A stretch of DNA of 64,000 nucleotides from Streptomyces sp. NBC_00440 (GCF_036014215.1 NZ_CP107921.1:1745501-1809500), one strand, 5' to 3'; shown: positions 27,415 to 36,839, counted from the stretch's first letter. Notes: a model not told the origin generated them from the letters alone. Numbers and translations: made by a program.

Positions 27415-27445
27415 GCCGGGTGGGCCGTCGGACCACCCACCCGGC
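27415..27445 (-). terminator. Hairpin between the DsbA-like gene and lgt
   Basis: Perfect 10-bp stem GCCGGGTGGG/CCCACCCGGC with an 11-nt loop. It may terminate the trp-side transcript after the DsbA-like gene, or form part of the lgt leader. Confidence 0.55.
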
Positions 27446-27451
27446 AACGTA

Positions 27452-27500
27452 TGCGTAACAAGGCCGTGCGTAACAAGCGTGCGTAACACCGTGCGTGACA
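27452..27500. repeat. Short direct repeats upstream of lgt
   Basis: TGCGTAACA occurs at 27452, 27467 and 27480, with a variant TGCGTGACA at 27492. Steps are 15, 13 and 12 bp. Function unknown; an iteron-like binding site is possible. Confidence 0.5.
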
Positions 27501-27519
27501 GGGCCCTGTCCCGGTGGGC

Positions 27520-28344
27520 TCAGGCCGCGGGCGCCGGTGAGACCGTGCCCGCCTTCTTGCCCTGGTTGGCCTCGGTCACCCACTTCTTCAGATTGGCGGG
27601 CGAGATCTGCTCATTGCCCTTCTTCGGGAAGACCGACGAGCCGTTGAGCTCGACCGTCGGGGTGCCGCTGAAGCCGCCCTTCTGGAAGGCCGCGTTCGAC
27701 CGCTTCACCCAGCTGTCGTGCTTCCCGCCGTTCACACAGGAGGTGAAGGCCGCAGTCTTCAGCCCCTTCACCTTCCCTGCCAGCTCGATCAGCTTGCTGT
27801 TCTGGGCGTAGGGGTCCGTGGTCTCCTCGGGCTGGTTCTCGTAGAGCACGTCGTGGTACGCGGGGAACTTCCTCTCGTCCTGCGCACAGGCGGCGGCGTT
27901 GGCCGCGCGCAGCGAGCCCGTGCCGCCCATGTTGCTGTCGATGAGCGTGGCGAGGTGGTACTCGACCTTCAGCTGCCCGGAATTCTCCAGCTCGTGGATC
28001 GTGCTGCGGAAGCCATTCTCGAACTGGCCGCAGGCCGGGCAGCGGAAGTCCTCCCAGACGGTGAGCGTGGACGGTGCGTCGCTCGCGCCCACGGGGACCG
28101 CCAGGCTGTCCTTTCCGGTCGCGCCGCTCGGCACGGTGAGGGGGCTGCTCGCGCTGTCACTGCCGCTGTCCGAGCCGGAGTTGGCCGCGACCACTCCGAT
28201 CACCGCGGCCAGCGCCAGCACCCCCACCACGGAGCCGCCGACGATCATTCCCCGCTTGCGCCGGTCACGGGCTTTCTGCTTCTCACGCTCTTCGATGAGC
28301 CGCTCGCGGGCGGCCCTCTTCGCGTCTCGGTTCTTCTCGCTCAC
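27520..28344 (-). CDS. Membrane-anchored DsbA-like thioredoxin-fold protein
   Basis: 274 residues. A basic, charged N-terminal helix (1-32) precedes one membrane anchor (about 33-55), a Ser/Asp linker, and an extracytoplasmic thioredoxin fold with CPAC at 102-105 and the cis-Pro segment FSGTPTVELNG. The layout is that of actinobacterial DSBA-like oxidoreductases that form or shuffle disulfides in exported proteins. Two further cysteines (about 165 and 215) may form a structural bond. I chose the GTG (SEKNRDAKR) because homologues start there; the frame opens 27 nt further upstream. It follows trpA by 72 bp on the same strand. Confidence 0.92.
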   Translation of the reverse strand: MSEKNRDAKRAARERLIEEREKQKARDRRKRGMIVGGSVVGVLALAAVIGVVAANSGSDSGSDSASSPLTVPSGATGKDSLAVPVGASDAPSTLTVWEDFRCPACGQFENGFRSTIHELENSGQLKVEYHLATLIDSNMGGTGSLRAANAAACAQDERKFPAYHDVLYENQPEETTDPYAQNSKLIELAGKVKGLKTAAFTSCVNGGKHDSWVKRSNAAFQKGGFSGTPTVELNGSSVFPKKGNEQISPANLKKWVTEANQGKKAGTVSPAPAA

Positions 28345-28416
28345 ACCCGCAGCAACGAACCGGGGAGGCACGAGCGCGCCTCCCCGGTCCCAGTTCCACC
28401 CGTACGAGCGACGGCG

Positions 28417-29274
28417 TCAGCTTCTGCGTACGCCCTTGGCCAGGTCGCCCGCCAGTTCGCGGATGCTGTCCAGACCCGCGGCGCCGTTCTCCGCTTCGAG
28501 CATCCGCTTGACGAACGCGGACCCGACGATCACTCCGTCGGCGAACACGGCGACCTCGGCGGCCTGTTCGGCGTTGGAGACCCCGAGCCCCACGCACACC
28601 GGCAGCTCGGTGGTGGCGCGGGTGCGCCGTACGAGCTCCTGGGCCTGCTCACCCACGGAGTTCCTGGTGCCGGTGACCCCCATCAGCGAGGCCGCGTAGA
28701 CAAAGCCGGACCCGGCCGCGGTGATCGTCGCCAGCCGTTCGTCCCTGCTGCTCGGCGCGACGACGAAGACGGTCGCGAGACCGTGCTTCTCCGCGTTCTC
28801 GCGCCACAGCGCGGACTCCTGGACCGGCAGGTCGGGCAGGATGCAGCCGGCGCCGCCCGCCTCGGCCAGCTCGGCGGTGAACCGCTCGACGCCGTACCGG
28901 TCGATGGGGTTCCAGTACGTCATGACGAGGATGGGCGCGCCCGTGGCCTCGTACCCCTCGCGCACCGTGCGCAGTACGTCGGCGATCTTCACCCCGCCCT
29001 TGAGCGCGATGTCGTCGGCGGTCTGGATGACCGGACCGTCGAGGACCGGGTCGCTGTGCGGCAGCCCCACCTCGACGATGTCGGCGCCGCCTTCGATGAC
29101 GGCCTTCACCGCCTCGATCCCGCCGTCGACCGTGGGGAATCCGGCCGGGAGGTACGCGATGAGCGCCGCCCGGTCCTCGGCCTTCGCCCCGGCCAGGACC
29201 GAGCTCAGGAGCGCTGTGTTTCCGCCGTGCCCGCCGTGCGCGCCAGTTCCGCTGTTTCCGCTGTTCTGGCTCAC
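28417..29274 (-). CDS. trpA: Tryptophan synthase alpha subunit
   Basis: 285 residues with a 20-residue Gly/Ser/Asn-rich N-terminal extension. Family marks: [30 protein letters not shown] (catalytic Glu and Asp region), [19 protein letters not shown] and the phosphate loop VCVGLGVSN...VIVGSAFV. It cleaves indole-3-glycerol phosphate and passes indole to TrpB. The GTG start overlaps the trpB stop (GTGA). Confidence 0.98.
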   Translation of the reverse strand: MSQNSGNSGTGAHGGHGGNTALLSSVLAGAKAEDRAALIAYLPAGFPTVDGGIEAVKAVIEGGADIVEVGLPHSDPVLDGPVIQTADDIALKGGVKIADVLRTVREGYEATGAPILVMTYWNPIDRYGVERFTAELAEAGGAGCILPDLPVQESALWRENAEKHGLATVFVVAPSSRDERLATITAAGSGFVYAASLMGVTGTRNSVGEQAQELVRRTRATTELPVCVGLGVSNAEQAAEVAVFADGVIVGSAFVKRMLEAENGAAGLDSIRELAGDLAKGVRRS

Positions 29275-30518
29275 TTGGCTGCCACCTCCGCGTCCGCGCT
29301 GTACAGCCCGAAGTAGCGGGCGGCCGTGTCCATGTCCTTGTCGCCGCGGCCGGACAGGTTGACCACGATCAGCCCGTCCTTGCCCAGCTCCTTGCCGAGG
29401 TCCAGCGCACCGGCCAGCGCGTGCGCCGACTCGATGGCCGGAATGATCCCCTCGGTGCGCGACAGCAGCCGCAGCGCCTGCATCGCCTCGTCGTCGGTCA
29501 CCGCGCGGTACTCGCCGCGGCCGGCGTCCTTCAGATAGGCGTGCTCCGGGCCGATGCCGGGGTAGTCGAGCCCGGCGGAGATCGAGTAGGGCTCGGTGAT
29601 CTGGCCCTCCTCGTCCTGGAGCACGTACGAGCGGGAGCCGTGCAGGATCCCCGGCTCACCGGCGGAGAGCGTCGCCGCGTGCTCGCCGGTCGCGATGCCG
29701 TGTCCGGCGGGCTCGAAGCCGACGAGACGCACCGAGGCGTCCGGGATGAACGCGTGGAAGAGCCCGATGGCGTTGGACCCGCCGCCGACGCACGCGGCGA
29801 CGGCGTCGGGGAGCCGGCCCGCGCGCTCCAGGATCTGCCGCCGCGCCTCGACGCCGATCACCCGGTGGAAGTCGCGCACCATCGCCGGGAAGGGGTGCGG
29901 CCCGGCGACCGTGCCGAAGAGGTAGTGCGTGCGGTCCACATTGGCGACCCAGTCGCGGAACGCCTCGTTGATGGCGTCCTTGAGGGTGCGGCTGCCGGAC
30001 TTCACGGCGACGACCTCGGCACCGAGCATCCGCATCCTGGCGACGTTGAGCGCCTGGCGCTCGGTGTCGATCTCGCCCATGTAGATGGTGCATTCGAGAC
30101 CGAAGAGGGCGCAGGCGGTCGCCGTGGCGACGCCGTGCTGTCCGGCCCCGGTCTCCGCGATGACCCGGGTCTTGCCCATGCGCTTGGTGAGCAGGGCCTG
30201 ACCGAGCACGTTGTTGATCTTGTGCGATCCGGTGTGGTTGAGGTCCTCGCGCTTGAGGAACATCCGTACGCCACCGGCGTGTTCGGCGAACCGCGGCACC
30301 TCGGTGAGGGCGCTCGGCCTGCCGGTGTAGTTGACCATGAGGTCGTTCAGCTCGGCCGCGAAGGCCGGGTCGGACTTGGCCTTGTCGTACTCGACGGCGA
30401 CCTCGTCCACCGCGGCGACGAGCGCCTCGGGGATGAACTTGCCGCCGAAGGCGCCGAAGTAGCCCTCGGCGCTGGGGATCCGGCCGTCCGGATCCGGGAT
30501 GAAGAACTCTGAAGACAT
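29271..30518 (-). CDS. trpB: Tryptophan synthase beta subunit
   Basis: 415 residues, TrpB1 type. The PLP lysine is in HTGSHKINN, the phosphate-binding loop is GGGSNAIG, and the catalytic-loop segment is [14 protein letters not shown]. It condenses indole with serine to tryptophan in complex with TrpA. GGAG lies shortly before the ATG. The upstream gene is the small trpM; trpA follows with a 4-bp overlap. Confidence 0.98.
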   Translation of the reverse strand: MSSEFFIPDPDGRIPSAEGYFGAFGGKFIPEALVAAVDEVAVEYDKAKSDPAFAAELNDLMVNYTGRPSALTEVPRFAEHAGGVRMFLKREDLNHTGSHKINNVLGQALLTKRMGKTRVIAETGAGQHGVATATACALFGLECTIYMGEIDTERQALNVARMRMLGAEVVAVKSGSRTLKDAINEAFRDWVANVDRTHYLFGTVAGPHPFPAMVRDFHRVIGVEARRQILERAGRLPDAVAACVGGGSNAIGLFHAFIPDASVRLVGFEPAGHGIATGEHAATLSAGEPGILHGSRSYVLQDEEGQITEPYSISAGLDYPGIGPEHAYLKDAGRGEYRAVTDDEAMQALRLLSRTEGIIPAIESAHALAGALDLGKELGKDGLIVVNLSGRGDKDMDTAARYFGLYSADAEVAAK

Positions 30519-30584
30519 GCGTGATCTCCGCAGGTACGTAAGGGGTGGTACGCAGGAGGTGAGAGGTGTTGCTGAGCTGTCCGC

Positions 30585-30722
30585 TCAGCGACGCCATCGC
30601 ATGCCGTTGATCTGGCCGGGCTCGGAACCGATGTGGTAGCGCACCCGTCGTCCGTGCACCCGCCGGGCGGGCGCACGGCAGCCGCGGGGCTTGCACCCAC
30701 GCGAGAGACGGGCAATGGCCAT
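30585..30722 (-). CDS. trpM: Small basic TrpM-like protein
   Basis: 45 codons, too short for most ORF callers. The product is very basic (about 14 Arg) with two Cys (10 and 15) and ends RYHIGSEPGQINGMRWRR. The position between trpC and trpB matches the small trpM gene that I recall from Streptomyces coelicolor, reported to modulate tryptophan synthesis and development. That protein is somewhat longer as I remember it. The ATG lies 5 nt after the trpC stop, so translation is probably coupled. No other frame in this 209-bp gap shows comparable structure. Function is inferred from position. Confidence 0.72.
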   Translation of the reverse strand: MAIARLSRGCKPRGCRAPARRVHGRRVRYHIGSEPGQINGMRWRR

Positions 30723-30727
30723 GGGGG

Positions 30728-31537
30728 TCAGTCCCGCCCGTGCCGCAGGGCCGGGTGGGCGCCCGCGGCGACCAGGTCGGCGACGGCGCCCTTCGGGTCC
30801 CGGCCGGTGACCAGGGACTCGCCCACCAGCACGGCGTCGGCGCCGTCGTTGGCGTAGGCGATCAGGTCGTGCGGGCCGCGGACCCCGGACTCGGCGACCT
30901 TGACCACGTGCGAGGGGATCTCGGGGGCGACGCGCTCGAAGGTGCCGCGGTCGACCTTGAGGTCCTTGAGGTTGCGTGCGTTGACCCCGATGACCCGGGC
31001 TCCGGCGGCGACCGCGCGCTCGGCCTCGTCCTCGTCGTGGACCTCGACCAGCGGGGTGAGCCCGATGGACTCGGCGCGCTCGATCAGCGAGACGAGCGCC
31101 TCCTGCTCCAGGGCCGCGACGATCAGGAGCGCCAGGTCGGCTCCGTACGCCCGTGCTTCCCAGAGCTGGTACGCGGTGACGATGAAGTCCTTGCGCAGGA
31201 CCGGGATGTCGACCTTGGCCCGGACGGCCTCCAGGTCGGCCAGCGAGCCGCCGAAGCGGCGCTGCTCGGTCAGTACGGAGATGACGGACGCGCCGCCCGC
31301 CTCGTAGTCGGCCGCGAGCGCGGCGGGGTCGGCGATGGCCGCCAGCGCGCCCTTCGAGGGGCTGGAGCGCTTGACCTCGCAGATGACCTTGACGCTGTCG
31401 CCGCGGAGCGCCGCGACGCCGTCCTTGGCCCGGGGAGCCTTCGCGGCGCGGTCCTTGAGCTCGTCGAGGCTGACGCTCGCCTGCCGCTCCGCGAGGTCGG
31501 CGCGTACGCCTTCGATGATCTCGTCGAGCACACTCAC
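30728..31537 (-). CDS. trpC: Indole-3-glycerol phosphate synthase
   Basis: 269 residues, (beta/alpha)8 barrel. Catalytic segments: [12 protein letters not shown] (Glu and Lys), [21 protein letters not shown] (the KDF lysine), [21 protein letters not shown] and VAESGVRG. It forms indole-3-glycerol phosphate from CdRP. GTG start in a GTGA overlap with a tiny upstream ORF (31534-31584). The trpM gene follows 5 bp after its stop. Confidence 0.98.
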   Translation of the reverse strand: MSVLDEIIEGVRADLAERQASVSLDELKDRAAKAPRAKDGVAALRGDSVKVICEVKRSSPSKGALAAIADPAALAADYEAGGASVISVLTEQRRFGGSLADLEAVRAKVDIPVLRKDFIVTAYQLWEARAYGADLALLIVAALEQEALVSLIERAESIGLTPLVEVHDEDEAERAVAAGARVIGVNARNLKDLKVDRGTFERVAPEIPSHVVKVAESGVRGPHDLIAYANDGADAVLVGESLVTGRDPKGAVADLVAAGAHPALRHGRD

Positions 31538-31584
31538 GCGAGCGGCCCCCTTCCGGGACGTGTGGATGGATCAGGATCAGCCAT
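31534..31584 (-). other. Possible 16-codon leader ORF overlapping trpC
   Basis: ATG to TGA, 16 codons, with the TGA overlapping the trpC GTG start (GTGA). It has no Trp codons, so it is not a classical trp attenuator peptide. It could couple translation into trpC, or be chance. No Shine-Dalgarno precedes its ATG. Confidence 0.25.
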
Positions 31585-31652
31585 GGTGATGTTATCCGTA
31601 GAAGACCCCGGGCCCCGCATCCGGTCGGTGCGAGTTCCGGTCCCGCGGACGC

Positions 31653-32171
31653 TCACGGGGCCAGGAACGACCCCATGGGGAGGTTGCGCAGCACGCTGAA
31701 GACCAGGACGACGGCGCCGATGCCCCACCAGAGGGCGGGCCGGATCGTGAACCGCTCGGCCGGCCGTCCCCTTACGGCGCGAATCAGCCACACCACCATC
31801 ACCACGGCGAAGACGCCGTACCCGACGACCGCGAGCGCGTTGTCACCGAGGGCCGCGGCGAAGTCGCCGTGGGCGACGGCATGGGCGCTGCGCAGCCCGC
31901 CGCAGCCCGGACAGTAGATGCCGGTGACCGCGTACAACGGGCAGACCGGGTAGTGACCGGGGTGGTTGGGGTCGACGGCGCCGACGTAGGTGAAGGCGGC
32001 GGCGACCGCGGCCAGCGTGCCGAGTGGTACGAGAAGCCGGCGTACGAGCGGCTCGGGGGCCGGGGGCGCCGGGTGTCCGGAGACGGGGGGCCCGGGGTGT
32101 CCGGGCGCCGGGAGCCAGGCCGGCGGCGGGGCCGGGGCGCGGAGGGCGGCAGGGGCTGCGTTGGGGTCCAC
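31653..32171 (-). CDS. DUF2752 membrane protein
   Basis: 172 residues. A Pro/Ala-rich cytoplasmic N-terminus (1-42) leads to three membrane segments. Between the first and second is the DUF2752 hallmark CPLYAVTGIYCPGCGGLRS. The function of the family is unknown; its conserved Cys/Gly cluster could bind a metal. It belongs to the trp-side group: downstream on the strand is trpC (115 bp away), upstream is the HGxxPAAW gene. GTG start with GGGAGA at a good distance. Confidence 0.88.
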   Translation of the reverse strand: MDPNAAPAALRAPAPPPAWLPAPGHPGPPVSGHPAPPAPEPLVRRLLVPLGTLAAVAAAFTYVGAVDPNHPGHYPVCPLYAVTGIYCPGCGGLRSAHAVAHGDFAAALGDNALAVVGYGVFAVVMVVWLIRAVRGRPAERFTIRPALWWGIGAVVLVFSVLRNLPMGSFLAP

Positions 32172-32192
32172 TCGGCGATTCTCCCTGTTCGG

Positions 32193-32226
32193 ACGGGAAG
32201 GCGCAGCTCATACGGGAAGGCGCAGC
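32193..32226. repeat. 15-bp direct repeat
   Basis: ACGGGAAGGCGCAGC occurs at 32193-32207 and 32212-32226, period 19. The second copy enters a hairpin. It lies in the gap between the DUF2752 and HGxxPAAW genes. Confidence 0.6.
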
Positions 32227-32246
32227 CCGGAGAACCGGACTGCGCC
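32219..32246 (-). terminator. Hairpin after the HGxxPAAW gene
   Basis: GGCGCAG/CTGCGCC, 7 bp, then one mismatch and CCGG/CCGG with an AGAA loop. It starts 30 nt after the HGxxPAAW stop. It could terminate or attenuate transcription before DUF2752 and trpC. Confidence 0.45.
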
Positions 32247-32275
32247 CCGCCGGACGGTACTCGCGGAGCGGTCCG

Positions 32276-32524
32276 TCAGTGCGCCTGCGCCTGGGAAGCC
32301 CGCGCCCTGGCCTGGATGCTGGCTTCGGACTCCTTCGGCATACCGAGGCCCGCGGCCTTCATGGCGACGCCTACGACACCGCCGAGTACCACGACGACCA
32401 GTCCGACGATGACGCCGATCGGGCTGGGTACCACCATGCAGGCGCCCGAGACGCAGAAGCCGATGAAGGCGATGATGACGCCGGTCCAGGCGGCCGGGGT
32501 GTGTCCGTGGCTGGTGCCCGCCAT
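32276..32524 (-). CDS. HGxxPAAW family small membrane protein
   Basis: 82 residues. Near the N-terminus is HGHTPAAW, the motif after which the family is named. Two membrane segments follow (about 13-33 and 37-58), separated by a short loop, and a charged C-terminal tail QARARASQAQAH. Function unknown; the family is common next to trp genes in actinobacteria, as I recall. The ATG has a strong GAGGAG upstream. Confidence 0.9.
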   Translation of the reverse strand: MAGTSHGHTPAAWTGVIIAFIGFCVSGACMVVPSPIGVIVGLVVVVLGGVVGVAMKAAGLGMPKESEASIQARARASQAQAH

Positions 32525-32674
32525 GAGTTGCTCCTCGTTGCTGTGTGTCCAGGCCCTGATGCGAGCCGTGTTCCGCGGTCGCCCGTCGCAGCCGTGGCCC
32601 GGCGGGCGCCGGAAGCTCACGCCCATTGTCGCGCACCGCCGTGCCGGGCGATGAGCTGGGGGGTGAGCTGTCCG

Positions 32675-33325
32675 TCACGCCTCCCGCGTGGGGTCCTCGC
32701 CGCGGTCGAGCGCCTTCCAGATCTCCTCGGGCCGTTCCGGATCCGGTGCCGTGCGTGGCCGGCGCGGTCGCGGGGTGCCGTCGCGCTCGTACCGGCTGGA
32801 CATGGCCGGCCACTGCTTACCGTAGCGGAGGGCGAGCAGCCCCGCGAAGAGGATCAGCAGGCTGCCGAACGCGGCCACATAGGGCCAGGCCGTGTGGGAG
32901 AGCGCCTCGATGGTGGTGGCGGTGTTGCCGGCGCTGGTGGCCGCCTTGTCGTTCAGTGCGGCGCTGTCGCCCGCTCCGGCGACGGCCGCCACGCCCGCGC
33001 CGGCCCCGCACAGGGCGAGCAGCGCGGAGACGAAGACACGGCCCGCGCTGCGTACCGCGAAGACCGCGACGAGAGCGGCCAGACCGACGATCGCCAGAGC
33101 CGTGGGCACTCCGGTGACATCGCCCCCGTCGGCCGTCAGCGGAAGGACTCCGCCGCCGACCGGAGCATTGCCCCGGGCCCAGGTCTGCCCGGAGGACAGG
33201 AGGACGACGGCAGCGCCGACTGCGCCGAGTAGCAGAGCGGTGGCAAGACTGCGGCGGCTGCCCGGGGAGGCTGCGGCCGGTCCTGCTTCGGATCGGGGCT
33301 GGGGTACGGCACTCACGTCCTCCAC
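32675..33325 (-). CDS. TIGR02234-type Trp-region membrane protein
   Basis: 216 residues, four predicted membrane segments (about 27-47, 75-95, 100-120, 150-170) with an outside loop containing SSGQTWARGNAPVGGG and a basic C-terminus. It matches the conserved membrane protein that follows trpE in actinobacteria. The function is unknown; a part in tryptophan transport or anthranilate handling is only a guess. Its GTG overlaps the trpE stop by 1 bp (TAGTG), so the two are translated together. A second GTG nine bases downstream is an alternative start. Confidence 0.88.
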   Translation of the reverse strand: MEDVSAVPQPRSEAGPAAASPGSRRSLATALLLGAVGAAVVLLSSGQTWARGNAPVGGGVLPLTADGGDVTGVPTALAIVGLAALVAVFAVRSAGRVFVSALLALCGAGAGVAAVAGAGDSAALNDKAATSAGNTATTIEALSHTAWPYVAAFGSLLILFAGLLALRYGKQWPAMSSRYERDGTPRPRRPRTAPDPERPEEIWKALDRGEDPTREA

Positions 33326-34827
33326 TATCCCCTACGCCCCGAGGGACCGGTGAGGCGGTTGGCCGAACCGACGGCGCGGAGCACGGCCGCCGCCTTGTTG
33401 CGGCACTCGTTGTCCTCGGAGACCGGGTCGGAGTCGGCGACCACACCGGCCCCGGCCTGGACGTAGGCGGTGCCGTCGCGCAGCAGCGCCGTGCGGATGG
33501 CGATGGCGGTGTCGGAGTCGCCTGCGAAGTCGAGGTAGCCGACGCAGCCGCCGTAGAGCCCGCGCCTGGTGGGCTCCAGCTCGTCGATGATCTGGAGCGC
33601 GCGGGGCTTGGGGGCGCCGGAGAGGGTACCGGCGGGGAAGCACGAGGTGAGGACGTCGAAGGCGGTGCGGCCCTCGGCGACCCGGCCGGTCACGGTGGAG
33701 ACGATGTGCATGACGTGGGAGTACTTCTCGACCGACATGAAGTCGACGACCTCGACGGAGCCCGGCTCGCAGACCCGCCCGAGGTCGTTGCGGCCGAGGT
33801 CGACCAGCATCAGGTGCTCGGCGCGCTCCTTCGGGTCGGCGAGCAGCTCGTCGGCGAGCTCCTGGTCCTCGCGCGGTGTCGCGCCGCGGTGCCGGGTCCC
33901 GGCGATGGGGTGCACCATGGCGCGCCCGTCCTCGACCTTGACCAGCGCCTCGGGGCTGGAGCCGACGACGTCGAAGCCGTCGAAGCGGAAGAGGTACATG
34001 TACGGCGAGGGGTTGGTGGCGCGCAGCACCCGGTAGACGTCCAGCGCGCTCGCCGTACAGGCCGTTTCGAAGCGCTGGGACGGCACGACCTGGAAGGCCT
34101 CACCGGCCCTGATGCGCTCCTTGATGTCCTCGACCACGTCCTGGTAGTCCTTGCCTCCCCAGAGCGCGGTGTACTCGGGGAGCTCGGACGCCGGCAGTAC
34201 GGCGGGTGCGGTCCCGGCGGGGCGCACGAGGTCCGCCTCCATGGCGTCGAGCCGGGCCACGGCGTCGGTGTAGGCCTCGTCCACCCCGGTGTCGAGGTCG
34301 TTGTGGTTGATCGCGTTGGCGATCAGCATGACCGTGCCGGCCCAGTGGTCGAGTACGGCGAGGTCCGAGGTGAGCAGCATGGTCAGCTCGGGGAGTTTCA
34401 GGTCGTCGCGCTCGCCGGGTCCGACCTTCTCCAGGCGGCGCACGATGTCGTATCCGAGGTAGCCGACCATGCCGCCGGTGAAGGGCGGGAGCCCGCCCGC
34501 CAGATCGCGCGGGGTGTGCAGCGCCTCGACGGTGGCGCGCAGCGCCTGCAGCGGGTCGCCGTCGACCGGGACGCCGACCGGCGGGGCGCCTTCCCAGTGG
34601 GTGGCGCCGTCGCGTTCGGTGAGGGTGGCGGCGGACCGTACGCCGATGAAGGAGTAGCGGGACCAGGTGCGGCCGTTCTCGGCGGACTCCAGGAGGAAGG
34701 TGCCCGGGCGCTCCGCTGCGAGCTTCCGGTAGAGGCCCACCGGGGTGTCTCCGTCGGCGAGAAGGGTGCGGGTGACGGGGATGACGCGGCGGTCGGCGGC
34801 GAGCTTGCGGAAGGTCTCCAGGTCCAT
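33325..34827 (-). CDS. trpE: Anthranilate synthase component I
   Basis: 500 residues. The tryptophan feedback motif LLES is at 45-48, and the chorismate-binding domain carries [33 protein letters not shown] and the [15 protein letters not shown] segment. With a TrpG partner (not in this window) it makes anthranilate, the first step of the pathway. A TAGACT -10 box lies 6 nt before the ATG, so a leaderless transcript from an internal promoter is likely. hisI lies 54 bp upstream on the same strand. Confidence 0.98.
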   Translation of the reverse strand: MDLETFRKLAADRRVIPVTRTLLADGDTPVGLYRKLAAERPGTFLLESAENGRTWSRYSFIGVRSAATLTERDGATHWEGAPPVGVPVDGDPLQALRATVEALHTPRDLAGGLPPFTGGMVGYLGYDIVRRLEKVGPGERDDLKLPELTMLLTSDLAVLDHWAGTVMLIANAINHNDLDTGVDEAYTDAVARLDAMEADLVRPAGTAPAVLPASELPEYTALWGGKDYQDVVEDIKERIRAGEAFQVVPSQRFETACTASALDVYRVLRATNPSPYMYLFRFDGFDVVGSSPEALVKVEDGRAMVHPIAGTRHRGATPREDQELADELLADPKERAEHLMLVDLGRNDLGRVCEPGSVEVVDFMSVEKYSHVMHIVSTVTGRVAEGRTAFDVLTSCFPAGTLSGAPKPRALQIIDELEPTRRGLYGGCVGYLDFAGDSDTAIAIRTALLRDGTAYVQAGAGVVADSDPVSEDNECRNKAAAVLRAVGSANRLTGPSGRRG

Positions 34828-34833
34828 GGCGGA

Positions 34834-34839
34834 AGTCTA
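34834..34839 (-). promoter_or_regulatory. Likely -10 box of leaderless trpE
   Basis: TAGACT on the - strand, 6 nt before the trpE ATG. The 54-bp gap after hisI is too short for a classical trp attenuator. Confidence 0.5.
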
Positions 34840-34881
34840 GGGGCCGTCGGCCCGGCGCTCGGTCGCCAGTCGGCCGCTGTA

Positions 34882-35250
34882 TCAGCCCAGCAGGACGTCC
34901 GCGTCGAAGCAGGTCCGCTCGCCCGTGTGGCAGGCCGCGCCGACCTGGTCCACCTTCACCAGGACCGTGTCGGCGTCGCAGTCGAGTGCGACCGACTTGA
35001 CGTGCTGCACGTGCCCGGACGTGTCGCCCTTGACCCAGTACTCCCTGCGGCTGCGCGACCAGTACGTGCAGCGGCCGGTGGTGAGGGTGCGGTGCAGGGC
35101 CTCGTCGTCCATCCAGCCGAGCATCAGCACCTCACCGGTGTCGTACTGCTGGGCGATGGCCGGCACCAGGCCGTCCGCGCTGCGCTTGAGGCGTGCGGCG
35201 ATCGCGGGGTCGAGACCGGTGGACTGCGGTGTGCTGGGCGTGCTGGTCAT
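34882..35250 (-). CDS. hisI: Phosphoribosyl-AMP cyclohydrolase
   Basis: 122 residues, stand-alone cyclohydrolase without the HisE part. Motifs: [15 protein letters not shown], the RxxxWxKGxTSGHVQ active-site segment and the zinc/metal ligands LDCDADT...[10 protein letters not shown]. It opens the purine ring of PR-AMP in histidine synthesis. It stands apart from the hisD-hisF group, next to trpE. Start ATG with a possible weak -10 (CACAAT) 6 nt upstream; the frame is open to 35298. Confidence 0.97.
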   Translation of the reverse strand: MTSTPSTPQSTGLDPAIAARLKRSADGLVPAIAQQYDTGEVLMLGWMDDEALHRTLTTGRCTYWSRSRREYWVKGDTSGHVQHVKSVALDCDADTVLVKVDQVGAACHTGERTCFDADVLLG

Positions 35251-35329
35251 GGATTCATTGTGCCGCGCCCGCGCGGCCCGGCGGACCCGGCCCACCACAG
35301 CCCACTGGGCGGAACGGGGAGCGCGGTCG

Positions 35330-35335
35330 TACGCT
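35330..35335 (+). promoter_or_regulatory. Likely -10 box of a leaderless start
   Basis: TACGCT ends 7 nt before the ATG of the DinB-like gene, without a Shine-Dalgarno between. Confidence 0.5.
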
Positions 35336-35342
35336 GGCGGGC

Positions 35343-35975
35343 ATGTCGACCCATGCCAAGCGCGAACGACTTCTCCTCGCCGACCTGTTGGAGGCGGCGG
35401 GTCCCGGCGCCCCGACGCTCTGCGAGGGCTGGAAGACCCGCGATCTCGCCGCCCATGTGGTGGTACGCGAGCGGCGGCTCGACGCGGCGGGCGGGATCCT
35501 GATCGGCGCGCTCAAGGGGCGCCTCGACCGGGTGCAGGGCGAATTCACCGCGAAGCCGTACGAGGAGCTGATCCAGCTGATCCGTACGGGGCCGCCCAAG
35601 TTCTCGCCGTACTCGCTCAAGCAGGTGGACGAGGGCGCCAACGCCGTCGAGTTCTTCGTACATGCCGAGGACGTGCGGCGGGCGCAGCCCGACTGGTCGC
35701 CCCGTGAGGTGGACCCGGTCTTCGCCGAGGCGCTGTGGCGGCGTCTTGAGAAGGGGGCCCGGCTGATGGGGCGCAGGGCGCCGGTGGGGCTCGTGCTGCG
35801 GCGGCCCGACGGCCAGACCGCGGTCGCGCACCGCGGCACGCCGGTGGTGACGGTCACCGGGGAGCCGGGCGAGCTGACGATGTTCGCCTTCGGCCGGCAG
35901 GACGCGGCGAAGGTGGAGGTCGACGGGGACGCGGAGGCGTCGGCCAAGGCGATCGAGGCCAAGCTCGGTCTGTGA
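35343..35975 (+). CDS. TIGR03085 family metal-binding (DinB/MDMPI-like) protein
   Basis: 210 residues. N-terminal helix [15 protein letters not shown], then [20 protein letters not shown], whose His (about residue 38) is the first metal-ligand position of the DinB/mycothiol-dependent fold, and [20 protein letters not shown] with the second His. The C-terminal part is a small beta domain. Related proteins bind a divalent metal and mycothiol, but the reaction of this family is unknown. It is the only + strand gene inside the his/trp block and appears leaderless. A strong hairpin follows 10 nt after the stop. Confidence 0.88.
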   Translation: MSTHAKRERLLLADLLEAAGPGAPTLCEGWKTRDLAAHVVVRERRLDAAGGILIGALKGRLDRVQGEFTAKPYEELIQLIRTGPPKFSPYSLKQVDEGANAVEFFVHAEDVRRAQPDWSPREVDPVFAEALWRRLEKGARLMGRRAPVGLVLRRPDGQTAVAHRGTPVVTVTGEPGELTMFAFGRQDAAKVEVDGDAEASAKAIEAKLGL

Positions 35976-35984
35976 GTCCGAGCG

Positions 35985-36015
35985 CCCGGCCGCCCCTGCG
36001 GGAGGGCGGCCGGGC
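35985..36015 (+). terminator. Strong terminator after the DinB-like gene
   Basis: Perfect 12-bp stem GCCCGGCCGCCC/GGGCGGCCGGGC with a 7-nt loop, 10 nt after the stop. It can also act on the - strand against hisF read-through. Confidence 0.75.
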
Positions 36016-36034
36016 GGCTCTTCCTGACCGGCGG

Positions 36035-36077
36035 CCGGTGCTGCCCGGCCGGTGTCCGGTGCTGCCCGGCCGGGTGT
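36035..36077. repeat. Tandem 21-22-bp repeat
   Basis: CCGGTGCTGCCCGGCCGG(G)TGT occurs twice in direct tandem, followed by a partial third copy (CCGGTGTT) that runs toward the hisF stop at 36084. It probably arose by slippage in GC-rich DNA. Confidence 0.7.
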
Positions 36078-36083
36078 CCGGTG

Positions 36084-36839
36084 TTACCTGACCGGGTGGC
36101 CGGACTGCCGCAGCTCGTCCTTGACCTGGGAGATCCGCAGGTCACCGAAGTGGAAGACCGATGCGGCGAGCACCGCGTCGGCGCCCGCGCCGACGGCCGG
36201 CGGGAAGTGCTCCAGGGCGCCCGCGCCACCGCTCGCGATGACCGGGACGGTGACGTGTGCGCGTACCGCCGCGATCATCTCGGTGTCGTAGCCGTCCTTG
36301 GTGCCGTCGGCGTCCATGGAGTTGAGCAGGATCTCGCCCGCCCCCAGCTCGGCCGCCCGGTGCGCCCACTCGACGGCGTCGATACCGGTGCCCCGGCGGC
36401 CGCCGTGCGTGGTGACCTCGAAGGTGCCGTCGGCGGTGCGGCGGGCGTCGACCGAGAGGACGAGCACCTGGCGCCCGAAGCGCTCGGCGATCTCGCTGAT
36501 GAGCTCGGGGCGGGCGATGGCCGCCGTGTTGACGCCGACCTTGTCCGCGCCCGCGCGCAGCAGCTTGTCGACGTCCTCGGTGGTACGGACACCGCCGCCG
36601 ACGGTGAGCGGGATGAAGACCTGCTCGGCGGTGCGGCGCACCACGTCGTAGGTCGTCTCGCGGTTGCCGGACGAGGCGGTGATGTCGAGGAAGGTCAGCT
36701 CGTCGGCGCCCTCGGCGTCGTAGAGCCTGGCCATCTCGACGGGGTCGCCCGCGTCCCTGAGGTTCTGGAAGTTGACTCCCTTGACGACGCGGCCGTTGTC
36801 CACGTCCAGGCAGGGGATGACCCGTACGGCGAGTGTCAT
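36084..36839 (-). CDS. hisF: Imidazole glycerol phosphate synthase, cyclase subunit
   Basis: 251 residues, complete barrel. It has [14 protein letters not shown] at the N-terminus with catalytic Asp12 and [12 protein letters not shown] with the second catalytic site region [12 protein letters not shown], seen here as [13 protein letters not shown]. It joins PRFAR and ammonia from HisH into IGP and AICAR. It overlaps ridA by 4 bp at its start. Confidence 0.98.
   Translation of the reverse strand: MTLAVRVIPCLDVDNGRVVKGVNFQNLRDAGDPVEMARLYDAEGADELTFLDITASSGNRETTYDVVRRTAEQVFIPLTVGGGVRTTEDVDKLLRAGADKVGVNTAAIARPELISEIAERFGRQVLVLSVDARRTADGTFEVTTHGGRRGTGIDAVEWAHRAAELGAGEILLNSMDADGTKDGYDTEMIAAVRAHVTVPVIASGGAGALEHFPPAVGAGADAVLAASVFHFGDLRISQVKDELRQSGHPVR

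Noticed and set aside
27452..27500. CGTAAC repeats as a BldN-type sigma factor promoter
   Set aside because: No matching -10 element at 16-nt spacing from any copy.
34828..34881. trp attenuator with leader peptide before trpE
   Set aside because: The 54-bp gap has no ORF with tandem Trp codons and no alternative hairpins; a leaderless start fits better.
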